Shown: positions 26,414 to 35,918 of the stretch, one piece after another
Layout of the letters: every line of letters begins with the position of its first letter
Numbering within the stretch: position 1 is the stretch's first letter
Assembly: GCF_003387475.1 (NCBI RefSeq)
Contig: NZ_QUNO01000013.1
Span: 310,001-374,000, forward strand
From: Kutzneria buriramensis
GTDB taxonomy: Bacteria > Actinomycetota > Actinomycetes > Mycobacteriales > Pseudonocardiaceae
DNA length: 64,000 bases
Direction: 5' to 3'
The notes under the pieces: generated by a model
Seen by the model: the letters and a program-made list of their open reading frames with translations, nothing else
Told to the model about the DNA's origin: nothing
The model's database searches: none
Translations under genes and position numbers: made by a program

Positions 26414-27287
26414 TTTGGGCGGCGCGGATGGCCGCCGCGCCGGATTCGGCGAGCCAGTCGCCGAGGGTTCGCAGGCCTGGGTGGATCACGCGCAGCGCCT
26501 CGATGTCGGCGTGCCAGCGGTGACCGTCCTGCGCGCGCTTCTTGTACTCCAGGACAACCGGGCTGGCCGCCGCCGCCTCGTCGTCGCTGAGCTGGCGGTA
26601 GCGGACAGGCACGCCGGTGGCCTCGGTGATCATGGCCGCGGCCTCGACCGGCGTGGGCTGGTCGCCGGCCAGTTCCAGCGTTCGCCCGGCGAAGCGGTCC
26701 GGGTCCGCGAGGGCCATCGCCGCGAAGTCCGCGATGTCCTCGAGGGCGATGATCTGCATCGGCTCGTCCGGCGCGAACACGTGCCGGTGCACGCCGTCGA
26801 CGATGCCTTCGAAGCCGGCCATGCCCCCGACCAGGTAGTTCGTCATGAACCGGACCGGCCGCAGCACGGTGGGGCGGGCGACGCGCTCGTGCAGGTACCG
26901 CTCGATCTCCGCCTTCCCGACCGCGCTCTGCGCCGTCGTCGACGTCGAGGCGACCGTGCTGAACACCACCTGCTCGATGCCCGCCGCGACCGCCGCGTCG
27001 ATCACCGCCCGCCCGCGGGCCGCTTCCCGTTCCCCGTCGAGCCCGTTCGGTCCGAAGGCCACCGGCGGAATCGCGAACACCGCCGTCGCGCCGTCGAACG
27101 CCGCCGTCAGGCTCCCCGGGTCGTCGAGGTCTCCCTGCCTGAGCTCCACGCCGGCCGCCGCGAGCGCTCGCGCCTGGTCGGTCGTGGTGTCGCGTACCAC
27201 CGCTCGCACCGGGCGCTGGTCGGCCAGCAGCCGTCGTGCCGTGGCCCCGCCCTGCCTGCCGGTCGCGCCGAGGATCAGCGTTGTCAT
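26400..27287 (-). CDS. NmrA/HSCARG-type NAD(P)-binding protein
   Basis: 295 residues. The N-terminal motif LILGATGRQGGATARRL is the atypical-SDR glycine motif of the NmrA family. Later blocks (VFAIPPVAF, VVFSTVASTSTTAQSAVGKAEIE, TVLRPVRFMTNYL) match that family, which includes redox-sensing regulators and quinone/isoflavone reductase-like enzymes. It lacks the YxxxK catalytic pair of classical SDRs. GGGAG lies 8 bases before the ATG at 27287. The gene is divergent from a TetR regulator across a palindromic operator, so it is probably the regulated target. Confidence 0.85.
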   Translation of the reverse strand: MTTLILGATGRQGGATARRLLADQRPVRAVVRDTTTDQARALAAAGVELRQGDLDDPGSLTAAFDGATAVFAIPPVAFGPNGLDGEREAARGRAVIDAAVAAGIEQVVFSTVASTSTTAQSAVGKAEIERYLHERVARPTVLRPVRFMTNYLVGGMAGFEGIVDGVHRHVFAPDEPMQIIALEDIADFAAMALADPDRFAGRTLELAGDQPTPVEAAAMITEATGVPVRYRQLSDDEAAAASPVVLEYKKRAQDGHRWHADIEALRVIHPGLRTLGDWLAESGAAAIRAAQNGEH

Positions 27288-27302
27288 GGTGTCCGCTCCC
27301 GT

Positions 27303-27351
27303 GTCGGTGGATACTGAAACGGAATGCTCGACCCGTTTCCCCGGCACCGAC
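27303..27351. promoter_or_regulatory. Nested inverted repeats, likely TetR operator
   Basis: GAAACGG (27316-27322) pairs with CCGTTTC (27333-27339). An outer pair, GTCGGTG (27303-27309) and CACCGAC (27345-27351), shares almost the same centre (27327). The two-fold symmetric site sits between the divergent reductase and TetR genes, as expected for autoregulation. Confidence 0.6.
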
Positions 27352-27365
27352 AAGGATTTCGTGAC

Positions 27366-28085
27366 ATGACCGCCACCGCCGAGCGCGCCGATTCCCGCCG
27401 CAACCGGGAGATCGTGCTGCGCACCGCCGCCCGGTTGTTCGCCGAGGACGGTCCCGACGTGACGCTGAGCCGCATCGCCCAGCGCGCCGGCGTCGGCGCC
27501 GGCACCGTTCATCGGCACTTTCCCAGCAAGGAGATCCTCGTCGAGGCCGTCCTCGCCGAGCACGTGGAGAGCCTGGCCGCCGCCGCCGATCGCTGGGCCG
27601 CTCACGCCGCCCCCGGCGACGCCGTCTACGGCCTGTTGCTGGAGGTGATCGAGAAGTCCGCCGGCCGCCAGCCGTTGTGCGACGTGCTCACCGCCGACCG
27701 CGGCTGGCCCCGCACCCACCTCGCCGGCTCGGTCGTCCGCTTCCGCGACGCCCTGGACCGCCTGCTGGGCAACGCCCAGCGTGCCGGCGCCATCCGCTCC
27801 GACGTCCAGGTCGACGACCTCTGCGCCCTGACCGTCGGCGCCGCCACCCTCGTCGCCGCCCACCGGAACCGCTCCCGCGCCACCCGCCTCGTCCGCCTCC
27901 TGCTCGACAGCCTTCGCGTCACGGAATCCCCCGTTTTTCGTGACTCCGTCTCGACCCGCCGTCACGAAACCGCCCACTGCGTCGAGTGCGGCACCCGCCT
28001 CCACGTTCACCCCACCGGCCGTCCCGCCCGCTACTGCGGTCCCACCTGCCGTCAACGCGCCCGCCGCCGTCGCACCGCCGGCTAG
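27366..28085 (+). CDS. TetR-family regulator with C-terminal four-cysteine tail
   Basis: 239 residues. The N-terminal HTH (ARLFAEDGPDVTLSRIAQRAGVG, TVHRHFPSKEILVEAV) is clearly TetR/AcrR, and the ligand-binding helical domain extends to about 190. The end is unusual: CVECGTRL followed by RYCGPTCRQRARRRR gives a C-x2-C...C-x3-C zinc-ribbon-like tail. That tail may add DNA contact or metal/redox sensing. The start at 27366 is chosen by the normal length before the HTH; 27324 is an in-frame alternative. The stop overlaps the stop of the convergent peptidase gene by four bases (CTAG). Confidence 0.85.
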   Translation: MTATAERADSRRNREIVLRTAARLFAEDGPDVTLSRIAQRAGVGAGTVHRHFPSKEILVEAVLAEHVESLAAAADRWAAHAAPGDAVYGLLLEVIEKSAGRQPLCDVLTADRGWPRTHLAGSVVRFRDALDRLLGNAQRAGAIRSDVQVDDLCALTVGAATLVAAHRNRSRATRLVRLLLDSLRVTESPVFRDSVSTRRHETAHCVECGTRLHVHPTGRPARYCGPTCRQRARRRRTAG

Positions 28086-31000
28086 GGCCCGACCTTGGGC
28101 GTCGCTCGCCCGTGGCTGTGCAGGTACGGCTCGCCGCTCGGCAGCGTGTAGAACACCACGGAGGCCCAGCCGATGTGCCCGGGTTCCCGGCACACGAACA
28201 CGTTCTCGCGAACGGGCAGCAGATCGAGCTCGGTCACCGGCTCGGGATAGAGCGCGGCGAGCGGCCCGGTCACGGTGGTGCGGAGCCGAACACCGCTCTC
28301 CCCCTGGAAGACCTCCAACCGCTCGCTGGCCCGTTCATACGTGCCGAAGTGGCGCGTGGCGTCCACGTCCGGCGGCGCAACGGGCGGTTCGAGGGGCTGC
28401 GGCACGGCGATGTCGGCGAGTTCGGCGAAGATCTCGGTGAACAGCTCGACGTACAGGTCACGGGCGTTGCCACCGTTCGCCAACAGCGTGACGGCCAGCC
28501 CCGGCTCGGGCACGATCCGCAGGAACGAGGACTGCCCGATGGTGTTGCCGTCGTGGCCGATGACCTGCCCGCCGTCCCACTCGAAGCGCATCCAGCCGAG
28601 ACCCCACGAATCGGCCAGCCCGTACTTGTTGGGCACATCAACCTCGTGCTCGGTCATCGCCTTGACGGACGCCTCGCTGAGCAGGCCACCGCCGCCGGCC
28701 AGGTGCATGCGCGCGAAAGCCAGCACATCGGCGGTGGTGGAGACGATCAACCCGGCCGGGCCGAGCGAGCGCGTCAGCCCCCAGGCCAGTGCGGGCCGGG
28801 TCTCCTCCTCGACGGTCTGGTGGCCGACGGCGGGGCGCAGCATCAGGGCCTCCTCGGGCAGGGTGACGGTGTGCGTCAACCCCAGCGGCTCGATCAGGCG
28901 CTCCCGGAGGGCGTCGTCCCAGGTCTTGCCGGTGAGCTTCTCGATCACGCGCCCGACCAGCACGAATCCGGCGTTGCAGTACGAAAAGGTGACGCCCAGC
29001 GGGTGGTTCTGCGCGGCCTGGTCGAGCTGCTCGACGTACCGCGCCACGCAGTCGTCGCCGCGGCCGGTGTCGGTGAGCACGTCGCCGTCGATGCCGCTGG
29101 TGTGGGTGAGCAGGTGCCGCAGCGTCACGTGCTTGGCGACATCGGGGTCGGACAGCCGCAGCTCCGGCAGCACATCGGCGATCGGCGCGTCCAGTTCGAT
29201 CAGGCCCTCGTCGACGAGCTGCATCGCCAGGGTGGTGGTCCACACCTTGGTGATCGACCCGATCTGGAAGACGGAGTCGTCGGTGACGGCGATCTCGGTG
29301 GCCGTGCTCAGCACGCCGGCGCTGACACTCACGACCTCGTCGGTGTCGAGGCGAAGGATGCCCAGCGCCGCACCGGGAACGCCGTGCTTGCGGGCCAACT
29401 CGGCGAGCCGCTGCCGCCAGTGCTCGGCCCGGATCGACGGCGTCTGCGTCACCCAGTCGAGGATCCGCTGGTTGTAGTCGGCACGGTGCGACGGCCGCCC
29501 GCCGAGGATGAACATGTGGGCAGCGCCGGGGTAGACCACGAGTTCGCTGCGGACGCCACGCTCGTGCAGGGCGGTGAACCACTGCTCGGCCTGCCCGACG
29601 GGGCACCGCTCGTCGGAACCGCCTTGCAGCACCAGTGTCGGCGTGCGAACATCGTCCACTCGGGACAGTGGTGACGCCTCGTTGCTGGAGAATCCCGCCC
29701 GTGCGAGGTAGTGGCCGGCGTCGGAGGTGCCGGCCATGCTGGTCGCGTCGGCGACGATGCCGCCGGCGACGGCCACGGCGAACCGGTTGTCGCGGCTGGT
29801 CAGGTAGCACGTCATGAAGCCGCCGTAGCTGTAGCCGGCGACGGCCAGGCGGTTCGGGTCCGCCACACCGGAGGCCACGAGTTCGTCCAGGGGCTCGAGG
29901 AAGTGCTTCGCGTCGACGAGTCCCCACTGGCCGAGGGTGGCGGTGTAGAAGGCCTCGCCGTAGCCGTCGCTGGCGGGCGGGTTGAGCAGCAGCACGGCCC
30001 AGCCGCGCGAAGCCAGAACCTGGTGGTACAGGTGGACGCTGTCGGCGGCGGCGTTCCATGCGTTGTGCGGGCCGCCGTGAATGTCCAGCAGCAGCGGCAG
30101 AGGACCCTGCCGCGAGGGATCGCGAAGTAACCAGCCGTGCACGACGGTGCCGTCGGAGACGGTGAATTCCCTTTCCTCATGGGAGAACAGTTCGACGTCG
30201 AGGGAGTGCTCCGTCAGCACGGTGATCCCGCCGTCGAGGTCGACGGTGGCGATCTCCCCGTACGAATCAGCAGTCGCCAGCACGATCGCGATCTTGTCGC
30301 CGGCGATGTCCACACCGGACACGACATTGCCGGCTCCGCCGACCACCACACGGGCAGCGCCGTCCCAGGCGTACAAGTGCGAGCAGCCACGATCCCGAAC
30401 GCAGAACAGCACGGTGTCGCCGATGGTTTGCGGCAGCGCGCCGGGATACCCCGGCCCACCCGGCATCACGTTGCGGTCCAAGGCCTTCACCAGATCGCCG
30501 ACCTCGCCGCCGTCGAGCGGAACGCGCAGCAGACCCTGATGCCCGATGGCCGTGTCGGTGCGACCGACCACGAGCAGCGCCTCGCCGTCGGCGGTCCAGG
30601 CGACGGGACCGGCCTGGCCGTCGCCACTGCCGACCAACCTGGGCTCGCCGCCGGGCTCCACCACGTAGGCGGCGGACCGAAAAGTCCTGGCGGCATCGGG
30701 ATCCTGCGCGGCGGAGAACGCCAGCAGCTTCCCGTCAGGCGACCACGCCGGATCGCTCGCGTGCCAATCGCCGTAGGTGACCTGCGAGACCTTCCCGGTG
30801 GCGATGTCGAGCACGTGCAGGTGCCGCCGTTTCGTGCCGAACAGACCGACACCGTCGAACTTGTACCCGAGCCGGTCGATCGCCACCGGCGCGGCCTCCC
30901 GGCCATCGGGATCCACCGTCGCCGCGAAGGCGATCCGACCGCCGTCCGGGCTCCACACCGGGGCACCGGCGCCATGCGGTAACGTCGTGACCCGCTCCGG

Positions 31001-31279
31001 CTCGCCGGACGCCGGCAGCAGCCACACCTGCGCCGGCCCGTCCTCGGCCCGCAGGAAGGCGATCCGAGTGCCGTCCGGCGACCACGCCGGCGACGAATCG
31101 GAAACACCGCGGGTCAGTCGCCGCGGCTGTCTCCCGCCGGTCTCGATCTGCCAGAGCTGACTGACGTTCCGGTCCGCCTCACGGTCGGCGGTGGTCAGCA
31201 CGTACACGATCCGGCCGCCGTCCGGCGAGATCGCCGGCTGCGACGGCAGAGACATCCGGTACAGGTCGTCGATTTCCAC
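28082..31279 (-). CDS. S9 prolyl-oligopeptidase-type peptidase fused to a serine beta-lactamase-fold domain
   Basis: 1065 residues. Residues about 1-370 form a WD40-like beta-propeller (repeated AWSPDGTRIAF, VWSPDGGRIAF, AWSPDGKLLAF). Residues about 390-640 are the S9 hydrolase domain, with GYSYGG (Ser near 482), Asp in QGGSDERCP and His in YPGAAHMF. After about 650 comes a complete beta-lactamase/class C (DD-peptidase, esterase) domain with SITK near 675, the Tyr motif SYCNAG and a GHDGNT block. Two serine hydrolases in one chain is rare. There is no signal peptide, so it acts in the cytoplasm, probably on imported oligopeptides. The GTG start at 31279 has GGGGGAG upstream. It is the last gene of the operon. 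Confidence 0.88.
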   Translation of the reverse strand: MEIDDLYRMSLPSQPAISPDGGRIVYVLTTADREADRNVSQLWQIETGGRQPRRLTRGVSDSSPAWSPDGTRIAFLRAEDGPAQVWLLPASGEPERVTTLPHGAGAPVWSPDGGRIAFAATVDPDGREAAPVAIDRLGYKFDGVGLFGTKRRHLHVLDIATGKVSQVTYGDWHASDPAWSPDGKLLAFSAAQDPDAARTFRSAAYVVEPGGEPRLVGSGDGQAGPVAWTADGEALLVVGRTDTAIGHQGLLRVPLDGGEVGDLVKALDRNVMPGGPGYPGALPQTIGDTVLFCVRDRGCSHLYAWDGAARVVVGGAGNVVSGVDIAGDKIAIVLATADSYGEIATVDLDGGITVLTEHSLDVELFSHEEREFTVSDGTVVHGWLLRDPSRQGPLPLLLDIHGGPHNAWNAAADSVHLYHQVLASRGWAVLLLNPPASDGYGEAFYTATLGQWGLVDAKHFLEPLDELVASGVADPNRLAVAGYSYGGFMTCYLTSRDNRFAVAVAGGIVADATSMAGTSDAGHYLARAGFSSNEASPLSRVDDVRTPTLVLQGGSDERCPVGQAEQWFTALHERGVRSELVVYPGAAHMFILGGRPSHRADYNQRILDWVTQTPSIRAEHWRQRLAELARKHGVPGAALGILRLDTDEVVSVSAGVLSTATEIAVTDDSVFQIGSITKVWTTTLAMQLVDEGLIELDAPIADVLPELRLSDPDVAKHVTLRHLLTHTSGIDGDVLTDTGRGDDCVARYVEQLDQAAQNHPLGVTFSYCNAGFVLVGRVIEKLTGKTWDDALRERLIEPLGLTHTVTLPEEALMLRPAVGHQTVEEETRPALAWGLTRSLGPAGLIVSTTADVLAFARMHLAGGGGLLSEASVKAMTEHEVDVPNKYGLADSWGLGWMRFEWDGGQVIGHDGNTIGQSSFLRIVPEPGLAVTLLANGGNARDLYVELFTEIFAELADIAVPQPLEPPVAPPDVDATRHFGTYERASERLEVFQGESGVRLRTTVTGPLAALYPEPVTELDLLPVRENVFVCREPGHIGWASVVFYTLPSGEPYLHSHGRATPKVGP

Positions 31280-31288
31280 AGCTCCCCC

Positions 31289-32863
31289 TCATATCAACCG
31301 TATTTGCAGCATCGCCGCGAACCGCTGCCCCGGATCGTCGAGATCGATCTCCCCGACCTCGGCGACCCGCTTGAGCCGGTAGCGGAAGGTGTTCGGGTGC
31401 ACGAAGGCGTTCGCCGACGCGGCGGTCACATCGCCGAAGGCGTCCAGCCAGCAGCGCAGGGTGAGCACGAGCTGCGCCTGATGGCGGGCGTCGTACTCGA
31501 TCAGCCGCGCCACCGGTCCGGCGATGACGTCCCCGCGCGCGGCGGCGAGATCGGCCAGCTCCAGCAACAGGGCGTCGATGTGCACATCGTCCACAGTGGC
31601 CACTCGACGAGCACCACCGGCGAGCAGCACCCGCAGCGCCCGGTCCGCGCCCTCACGGGATCGCCGCAGGCCGGAGCCGTCGCTCGTCAGCGGCCCGATG
31701 CCGATCGCGGTCGCCACCCGCTGGCCGGTCCGGGCCAGGAAGTCCTCCGCGACGCGGATCGACCGCTCCCGGCAACTCTCCGGCTCCATCGGCACGATCG
31801 CGTAGGCGACCTCGCCCAGCAGCGCGACCGCCGACCGCGGCTGCACGGCGCTCAGGTGCATCGCCAGCGCGTCGGCGAGCCGCTGCCGTTCGGCGGCGCG
31901 GCGGACGTCGTCGTCGGACTCGGGCGTCAGCCCCATGGCCAGCACGATCGCCGACCGCCCCAGCAAACCCAGGCGGGCCAACGCTTCCTGCGCGGCCGGG
32001 CCGCCCTCCAGCGCCGTGCCGACGAGATCGGTGCGCAGCCGGCGCTCGACGTCCGCGCCGGCCCGCAGCCGAAGCAGGTGCAGGGCGACGAGTTTGGTGG
32101 CGTCGACGAACGCGCGGGATCTTTCCTCCCCGAGCGGCCCGGGAACGGCGGCCCAGATCGAGCCGAGGATCTCCTCGCCGGCCCGCACCGCCACGGCGAC
32201 GCGCGGCAGCCCGACCTCGGTCTCCTGGTCGGCGAGGTCGATGTAGACGGGCTCACGGCCGCCGTACAGCCGGTCGAACACGCCGTTGCGCTCCAGGGCG
32301 CGGGTGAACCGCGCCGGCACCTGACGGCCCAGGATCGTCTCGACGCGGGACTCGTCGGCCTCGTCCTGACGGCCGGAGAACGCCAGCACCCGCGACGCCG
32401 GGTCCTCGATCGTCACCGGCGCGTCCAGCAGCGCCGCCACCGCGTTGGCCAGCGCGAACAGGTCACCGGAGGGCATGCCGCCGAGGGTCTCCGACGTTCC
32501 GGCGCCGATGTCGCCCTCCGCCAGCAACGTCCGGAGCAGCGCGGCGAGCTGCGCCCACGACGCGCCCTCGGCCAGGCCCAGCAGGGCGACCCCGGACCGC
32601 TCGGCCGCCCGCCGGACCAAGGGCGTGCGCTCCTGCGGCAGCCGCACGACCAGGGCCTTCGCGCCGCGACGGCCGTACTCGACCAGCAGGTCGGACACGT
32701 CCCGGACACCGACGCCCAGCACCACGGCCTGCTCGGGGAAGGCCGAGGTGTCCTGCGGATCGTGGATGACAACCGCACCGACCTGCTGCTTCTTGACGCC
32801 GGCGAGCGGCTCCAGCAGCACGCTCCCGAGAGCGTCGAGCACACGGCCGAGGCTGGTGGGCAT
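31289..32863 (-). CDS. PucR/CdaR-family transcriptional regulator
   Basis: 524 residues. The N-terminal part (to about 130) resembles a PucR ligand-sensing domain. A GAF-like middle (about 160-280) precedes a GGDEF-like degenerate region, and the C-terminal PucR helix-turn-helix is clear (LRCWLDAFGDVTAASANAF, HPNTFRYRLKRVAEV). Family members activate purine, amino-acid or sugar-acid catabolism. It sits inside the D-amino-acid operon, 51 bases after the racemase and 9 bases before the peptidase, so it is the probable local regulator. Confidence 0.87.
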   Translation of the reverse strand: MPTSLGRVLDALGSVLLEPLAGVKKQQVGAVVIHDPQDTSAFPEQAVVLGVGVRDVSDLLVEYGRRGAKALVVRLPQERTPLVRRAAERSGVALLGLAEGASWAQLAALLRTLLAEGDIGAGTSETLGGMPSGDLFALANAVAALLDAPVTIEDPASRVLAFSGRQDEADESRVETILGRQVPARFTRALERNGVFDRLYGGREPVYIDLADQETEVGLPRVAVAVRAGEEILGSIWAAVPGPLGEERSRAFVDATKLVALHLLRLRAGADVERRLRTDLVGTALEGGPAAQEALARLGLLGRSAIVLAMGLTPESDDDVRRAAERQRLADALAMHLSAVQPRSAVALLGEVAYAIVPMEPESCRERSIRVAEDFLARTGQRVATAIGIGPLTSDGSGLRRSREGADRALRVLLAGGARRVATVDDVHIDALLLELADLAAARGDVIAGPVARLIEYDARHQAQLVLTLRCWLDAFGDVTAASANAFVHPNTFRYRLKRVAEVGEIDLDDPGQRFAAMLQIRLI

Positions 32864-32914
32864 CCCTCGACGGTAACGGTTCCGCGTCGCCCGCCGTTAG
32901 TGCAGTTCGACGAA

Positions 32915-34033
32915 TCACCCCGCCGAATCGGTCGGAATCCACGAACGGCCTACCGTCACCTCCGCGAGGCGCTCCGGCAGCGGCGTCACCCCGATGCCGG
33001 GCCCGTTCGGCACCTCGATCCGGCCGTTGACCAGCACAAACGTCTCGGTGATGTCCTGTCGGTAGTACCGGTCCGAGGCGGAGGTGTCGCCCGGCAGCGT
33101 GAACCCCGGCAGCGCCGCCAGCGCGATGTTGGCGGCGCGACCGACGCCGGTTTCGAGCATGCCGCCGCACCAGACGGGGACACCATGCGCGGCGCAGACG
33201 TCGTGCACCCGGCGGGCCTCCAGGTAGCCGCCGACGCGGCCGGGCTTGATGTTGACGATCCGGCACGCGCCGAGGGTGATCGCGTCGGCCGCCGCCCGGG
33301 CGGAGACGATCGACTCGTCCAGGCAGATCGGGGTGCGGAGGTGTTTGGCCAGCTCGGCGTGCCCGAGCACGTCCTCCTCGGGCAGCGGCTGCTCGATCAG
33401 CAGCAGGTCGAACGGGTCGAGGCGGGCCAGCCGGGCGGTGTCGGCCAGCGTGTAGGCGGTGTTCGCGTCGACCTGGAGCAGCACGTCGTCGCCGAAGCGC
33501 TCGCGCACGGCCCGCACCGGCGCCACGTCCCAGCCGGGCTCGATCTTGAGCTTGATCCGCAGGTAGCCGGCGTCGAGGTAGCCGCCGACAGCGTCGAGCA
33601 GCTGCGGAACGGAATCCATTATGCCGACGGAAACCCCGCACGGCACGGAGTCCACCGTGGACCCGAGCGCGGTGGCCAGTGGCATCTCGTGCGTGCGCAG
33701 CTCCGCGTCGAGGACCGCCATCTCCAGCGCGGCCTTGGCCATCCGGTGCCCCTTGAACCGCTCCAGCAGCGGCCCGACCGCGTGCGCGGTGACGTCACCG
33801 GCGGTCAGTAGCGTGGGGATCAGGTAGTTCCGGAGCACATGGGCGACGCCGTCGACGTACTCCGAGGAGTACACCGGGTCGACCAGCGCGCCGCATTCGC
33901 CCCAGCCCTCCGCATCCGCCGTCACCACGCGCACCAGCAGCAGCTCGCGTGTCTCCTGCGTGCCGAAGGACGTCCGGAACGGCGACACCAGCGGCATCCG
34001 CAGCCGGAGCAGTTCAACGCCAGCGATCTTCAC
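32915..34033 (-). CDS. N-acylamino-acid racemase / o-succinylbenzoate synthase family (enolase superfamily)
   Basis: 372 residues of the MenC/NSAR subgroup. The catalytic barrel shows the lysine pair (KLKIEP near 163 and NIKPGRVGG near 265) and the three metal ligands Asp/Glu/Asp in QVDANTAY, IEQPLP and LDESI. A menaquinone role is unlikely because no men genes are near. Instead it overlaps a GNAT gene (ATGA, 34030-34033) and follows an M20 hydrolase. In Geobacillus the same trio converts D-amino acids irreversibly to L-amino acids via N-succinyl intermediates. I infer the same role here. Confidence 0.88.
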   Translation of the reverse strand: MKIAGVELLRLRMPLVSPFRTSFGTQETRELLLVRVVTADAEGWGECGALVDPVYSSEYVDGVAHVLRNYLIPTLLTAGDVTAHAVGPLLERFKGHRMAKAALEMAVLDAELRTHEMPLATALGSTVDSVPCGVSVGIMDSVPQLLDAVGGYLDAGYLRIKLKIEPGWDVAPVRAVRERFGDDVLLQVDANTAYTLADTARLARLDPFDLLLIEQPLPEEDVLGHAELAKHLRTPICLDESIVSARAAADAITLGACRIVNIKPGRVGGYLEARRVHDVCAAHGVPVWCGGMLETGVGRAANIALAALPGFTLPGDTSASDRYYRQDITETFVLVNGRIEVPNGPGIGVTPLPERLAEVTVGRSWIPTDSAG

Positions 34034-34782
34034 TTCCGCTCCCTCACGATCAGGTACCAGCCGGCCCGGTCGAATCCGACGACCTCGCCGTCAACCATCA
34101 GCCCCTGCAACACTTCCCGCAGCGCGACCCGCCACGAGCGGGCCAGCGCCGGATCGGTTCGGCGCAGCGCCTCGATGTCCGGCGGCACGGCGACGCGCAG
34201 CACCGATCCGTCCACGCCGCCGGCGACCGGTCCCCCGTCGTCGCCGACCGACAGAGCCGTTGTGGCGCCGGCCGGTTCGATGGTCCTCTGTGGAGTGTTG
34301 AGGTCCCAGGCGACCAGCAGCCGGTCCGTCTCGTCGGATCCGTTGATGCTGTCATTCATCCGCCCGTAGAAGTCGGGGATGTACGACACGGGCCGCGCGC
34401 CGAGCTTGGTCAGGTTGAAGTGGCCGTTGCGCCGCACCAGGGGGTCGTACGTCCAGGAGATCGTGCCCAGGCCCCGGTCCAGCGCCCACCGTCGCTGGTG
34501 CTGCTTGAGCGCGTACCCGACGCCGCGGCCGAGCCCGTGCGAGGCGACGCCCGCGATGTGGCTGTGCAGCCCGGTTTCGCCGAGGAAGCCGAAACAGGCG
34601 CCGAGCAGCTTGTCCGCCTCGTACGCGCCGGCGATGTAGTTGCCGGCCACCGCCATCGCCCGCAGCAGCTCCACCGACACGGGCTTGCCGCCCCAGATGG
34701 AATCGAAGAGCCGGGCGACGGCCGCCAGGTCGGCGACCTCGCCCAGCTCGCGGATCTCCAGTTCCGTCACGGGGACCATCAT
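34030..34782 (-). CDS. GNAT-family N-acyltransferase (candidate D-amino-acid N-succinyl/acetyltransferase)
   Basis: 250 residues. The acetyl-CoA-binding part shows the GNAT pattern (GACFGFLGE, ASHGLGRGVGYALKQHQRRWALDRG, ISWTYDPLVRRNGHFNLTKLGA). It closely resembles the GNAT proteins encoded next to N-acylamino-acid racemases, which acylate D-amino acids. Two ATGs (34782, 34779) are possible. The stop overlaps the racemase start by four bases, so the enzymes are produced together. The acyl donor cannot be read from the sequence. Confidence 0.83.
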   Translation of the reverse strand: MMVPVTELEIRELGEVADLAAVARLFDSIWGGKPVSVELLRAMAVAGNYIAGAYEADKLLGACFGFLGETGLHSHIAGVASHGLGRGVGYALKQHQRRWALDRGLGTISWTYDPLVRRNGHFNLTKLGARPVSYIPDFYGRMNDSINGSDETDRLLVAWDLNTPQRTIEPAGATTALSVGDDGGPVAGGVDGSVLRVAVPPDIEALRRTDPALARSWRVALREVLQGLMVDGEVVGFDRAGWYLIVRERK

Positions 34783-34832
34783 TTCCGGCCGAGGCCGGCA
34801 GTTGTTCGTGGTCCCGCACGAAAAGCGGGTAG

Positions 34833-35918
34833 CTAGTTCGTCAGCGCCGACCGCACCAGGGCGGTCAGCAGCGCCGTCCGCCGCGGGATCTCCTCGACGA
34901 TCACGTGCTCGTGGTCGGCGTGCGCCCCGTCGCCGACCGCGCCGAGGCCGTCGAGCGTCGGAACTCCCACGCCCGCCGTGAAGTTGCCGTCCGACGCGCC
35001 GCCGACGGCGGTCTCCTCGAGCGCGTCCAGACCGAGGTCGAGCGCCAGCTTCGAGGCCAACTGGAACAGCGCCGAGGACGAGGCCGTGTCCAGCGGCGGG
35101 CGGTTGATGCCGCCCTCGATCCGTACCCGCGCGCCGTCGAGCACCGGCCGCAGCTCCCGGATGGCCCGGTCGACCCGTTGCTGCTCGGCGGTTTCCCAGG
35201 CCCGCACGTCGACCGCGACGACCGCGGCGCCCGGCACGGTGTTGGACGTCGTGCCGCCGCTCAGAACCGTTGGCACGACGGAGGTTCCGGCGGCTGGATC
35301 GCCCAGCGCCGTCACGGCGAGGATCTGGTGCGCCAGCTCGACGCCGGCGTTGATGCCCTTCTCCGGCTCCAACCCGGCGTGCGAGGCCCGACCCTCGACG
35401 ACGATGCGGTACATGGAGGTGCCCTTGCGGCGGGTCTTCACCGCGCCGCCCGGCCCCGACGCCTCCAGCACGAATGCCGCCTCGCAGCCCCGCGCCTCCT
35501 CCTCGATCAGGGCGCGGGACGTGGGCGAACCCAGCTCCTCGTCGCCGGTGATCAGGATCGACAGCCCGCCGCGGTCCTCCTGCGCCGCCGCGGCGTGCAG
35601 GGCCATCACGACGCCGGTCTTCATGTCGAAACAGCCCGGCCCGCGCATGATCCCGTCCTTGACGGTGAAGGGATGCGTGGCCAGCGACCCGTGCGGCCAG
35701 ACCGTGTCGTGGTGCCCGAGCAGCAAGACCCTTGGCGCGTCACCAAATCGCCACCGCAGGTGTGTGCAGCCGTCGATCACGATCCGTTCCGGCTCCGCGT
35801 CGAGCAGCCGGCGGCCGAGCTCCGCAACCACCTCGGCGCTGCGCGCCACCGCATCGTGATCGGAGGACGGCGACTCGCACCGGATCAGCTGTTCGATGTC
35901 GGCCAGGAAATCCGTCAA
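34833..35918 (-). CDS. M20-family metallohydrolase (N-acyl-L-amino-acid deacylase/CPG2-like)
   Basis: 361 residues with the co-catalytic zinc layout: HHDTVW (first His and Asp), GPGCFDMKTG (bridging Asp), GDEELGS (Glu pair), and a late His in GDGAHADHEHV. A dimerisation lid (about 170-280) interrupts the catalytic domain as in carboxypeptidase G2 and ArgE/DapE relatives. A TTG start at 35918 overlaps the upstream stop (TTGA) with GAGG 4 bases before it. In this operon it would release the L-amino acid from the racemised N-acyl form. Confidence 0.87.
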   Translation of the reverse strand: MTDFLADIEQLIRCESPSSDHDAVARSAEVVAELGRRLLDAEPERIVIDGCTHLRWRFGDAPRVLLLGHHDTVWPHGSLATHPFTVKDGIMRGPGCFDMKTGVVMALHAAAAQEDRGGLSILITGDEELGSPTSRALIEEEARGCEAAFVLEASGPGGAVKTRRKGTSMYRIVVEGRASHAGLEPEKGINAGVELAHQILAVTALGDPAAGTSVVPTVLSGGTTSNTVPGAAVVAVDVRAWETAEQQRVDRAIRELRPVLDGARVRIEGGINRPPLDTASSSALFQLASKLALDLGLDALEETAVGGASDGNFTAGVGVPTLDGLGAVGDGAHADHEHVIVEEIPRRTALLTALVRSALTN

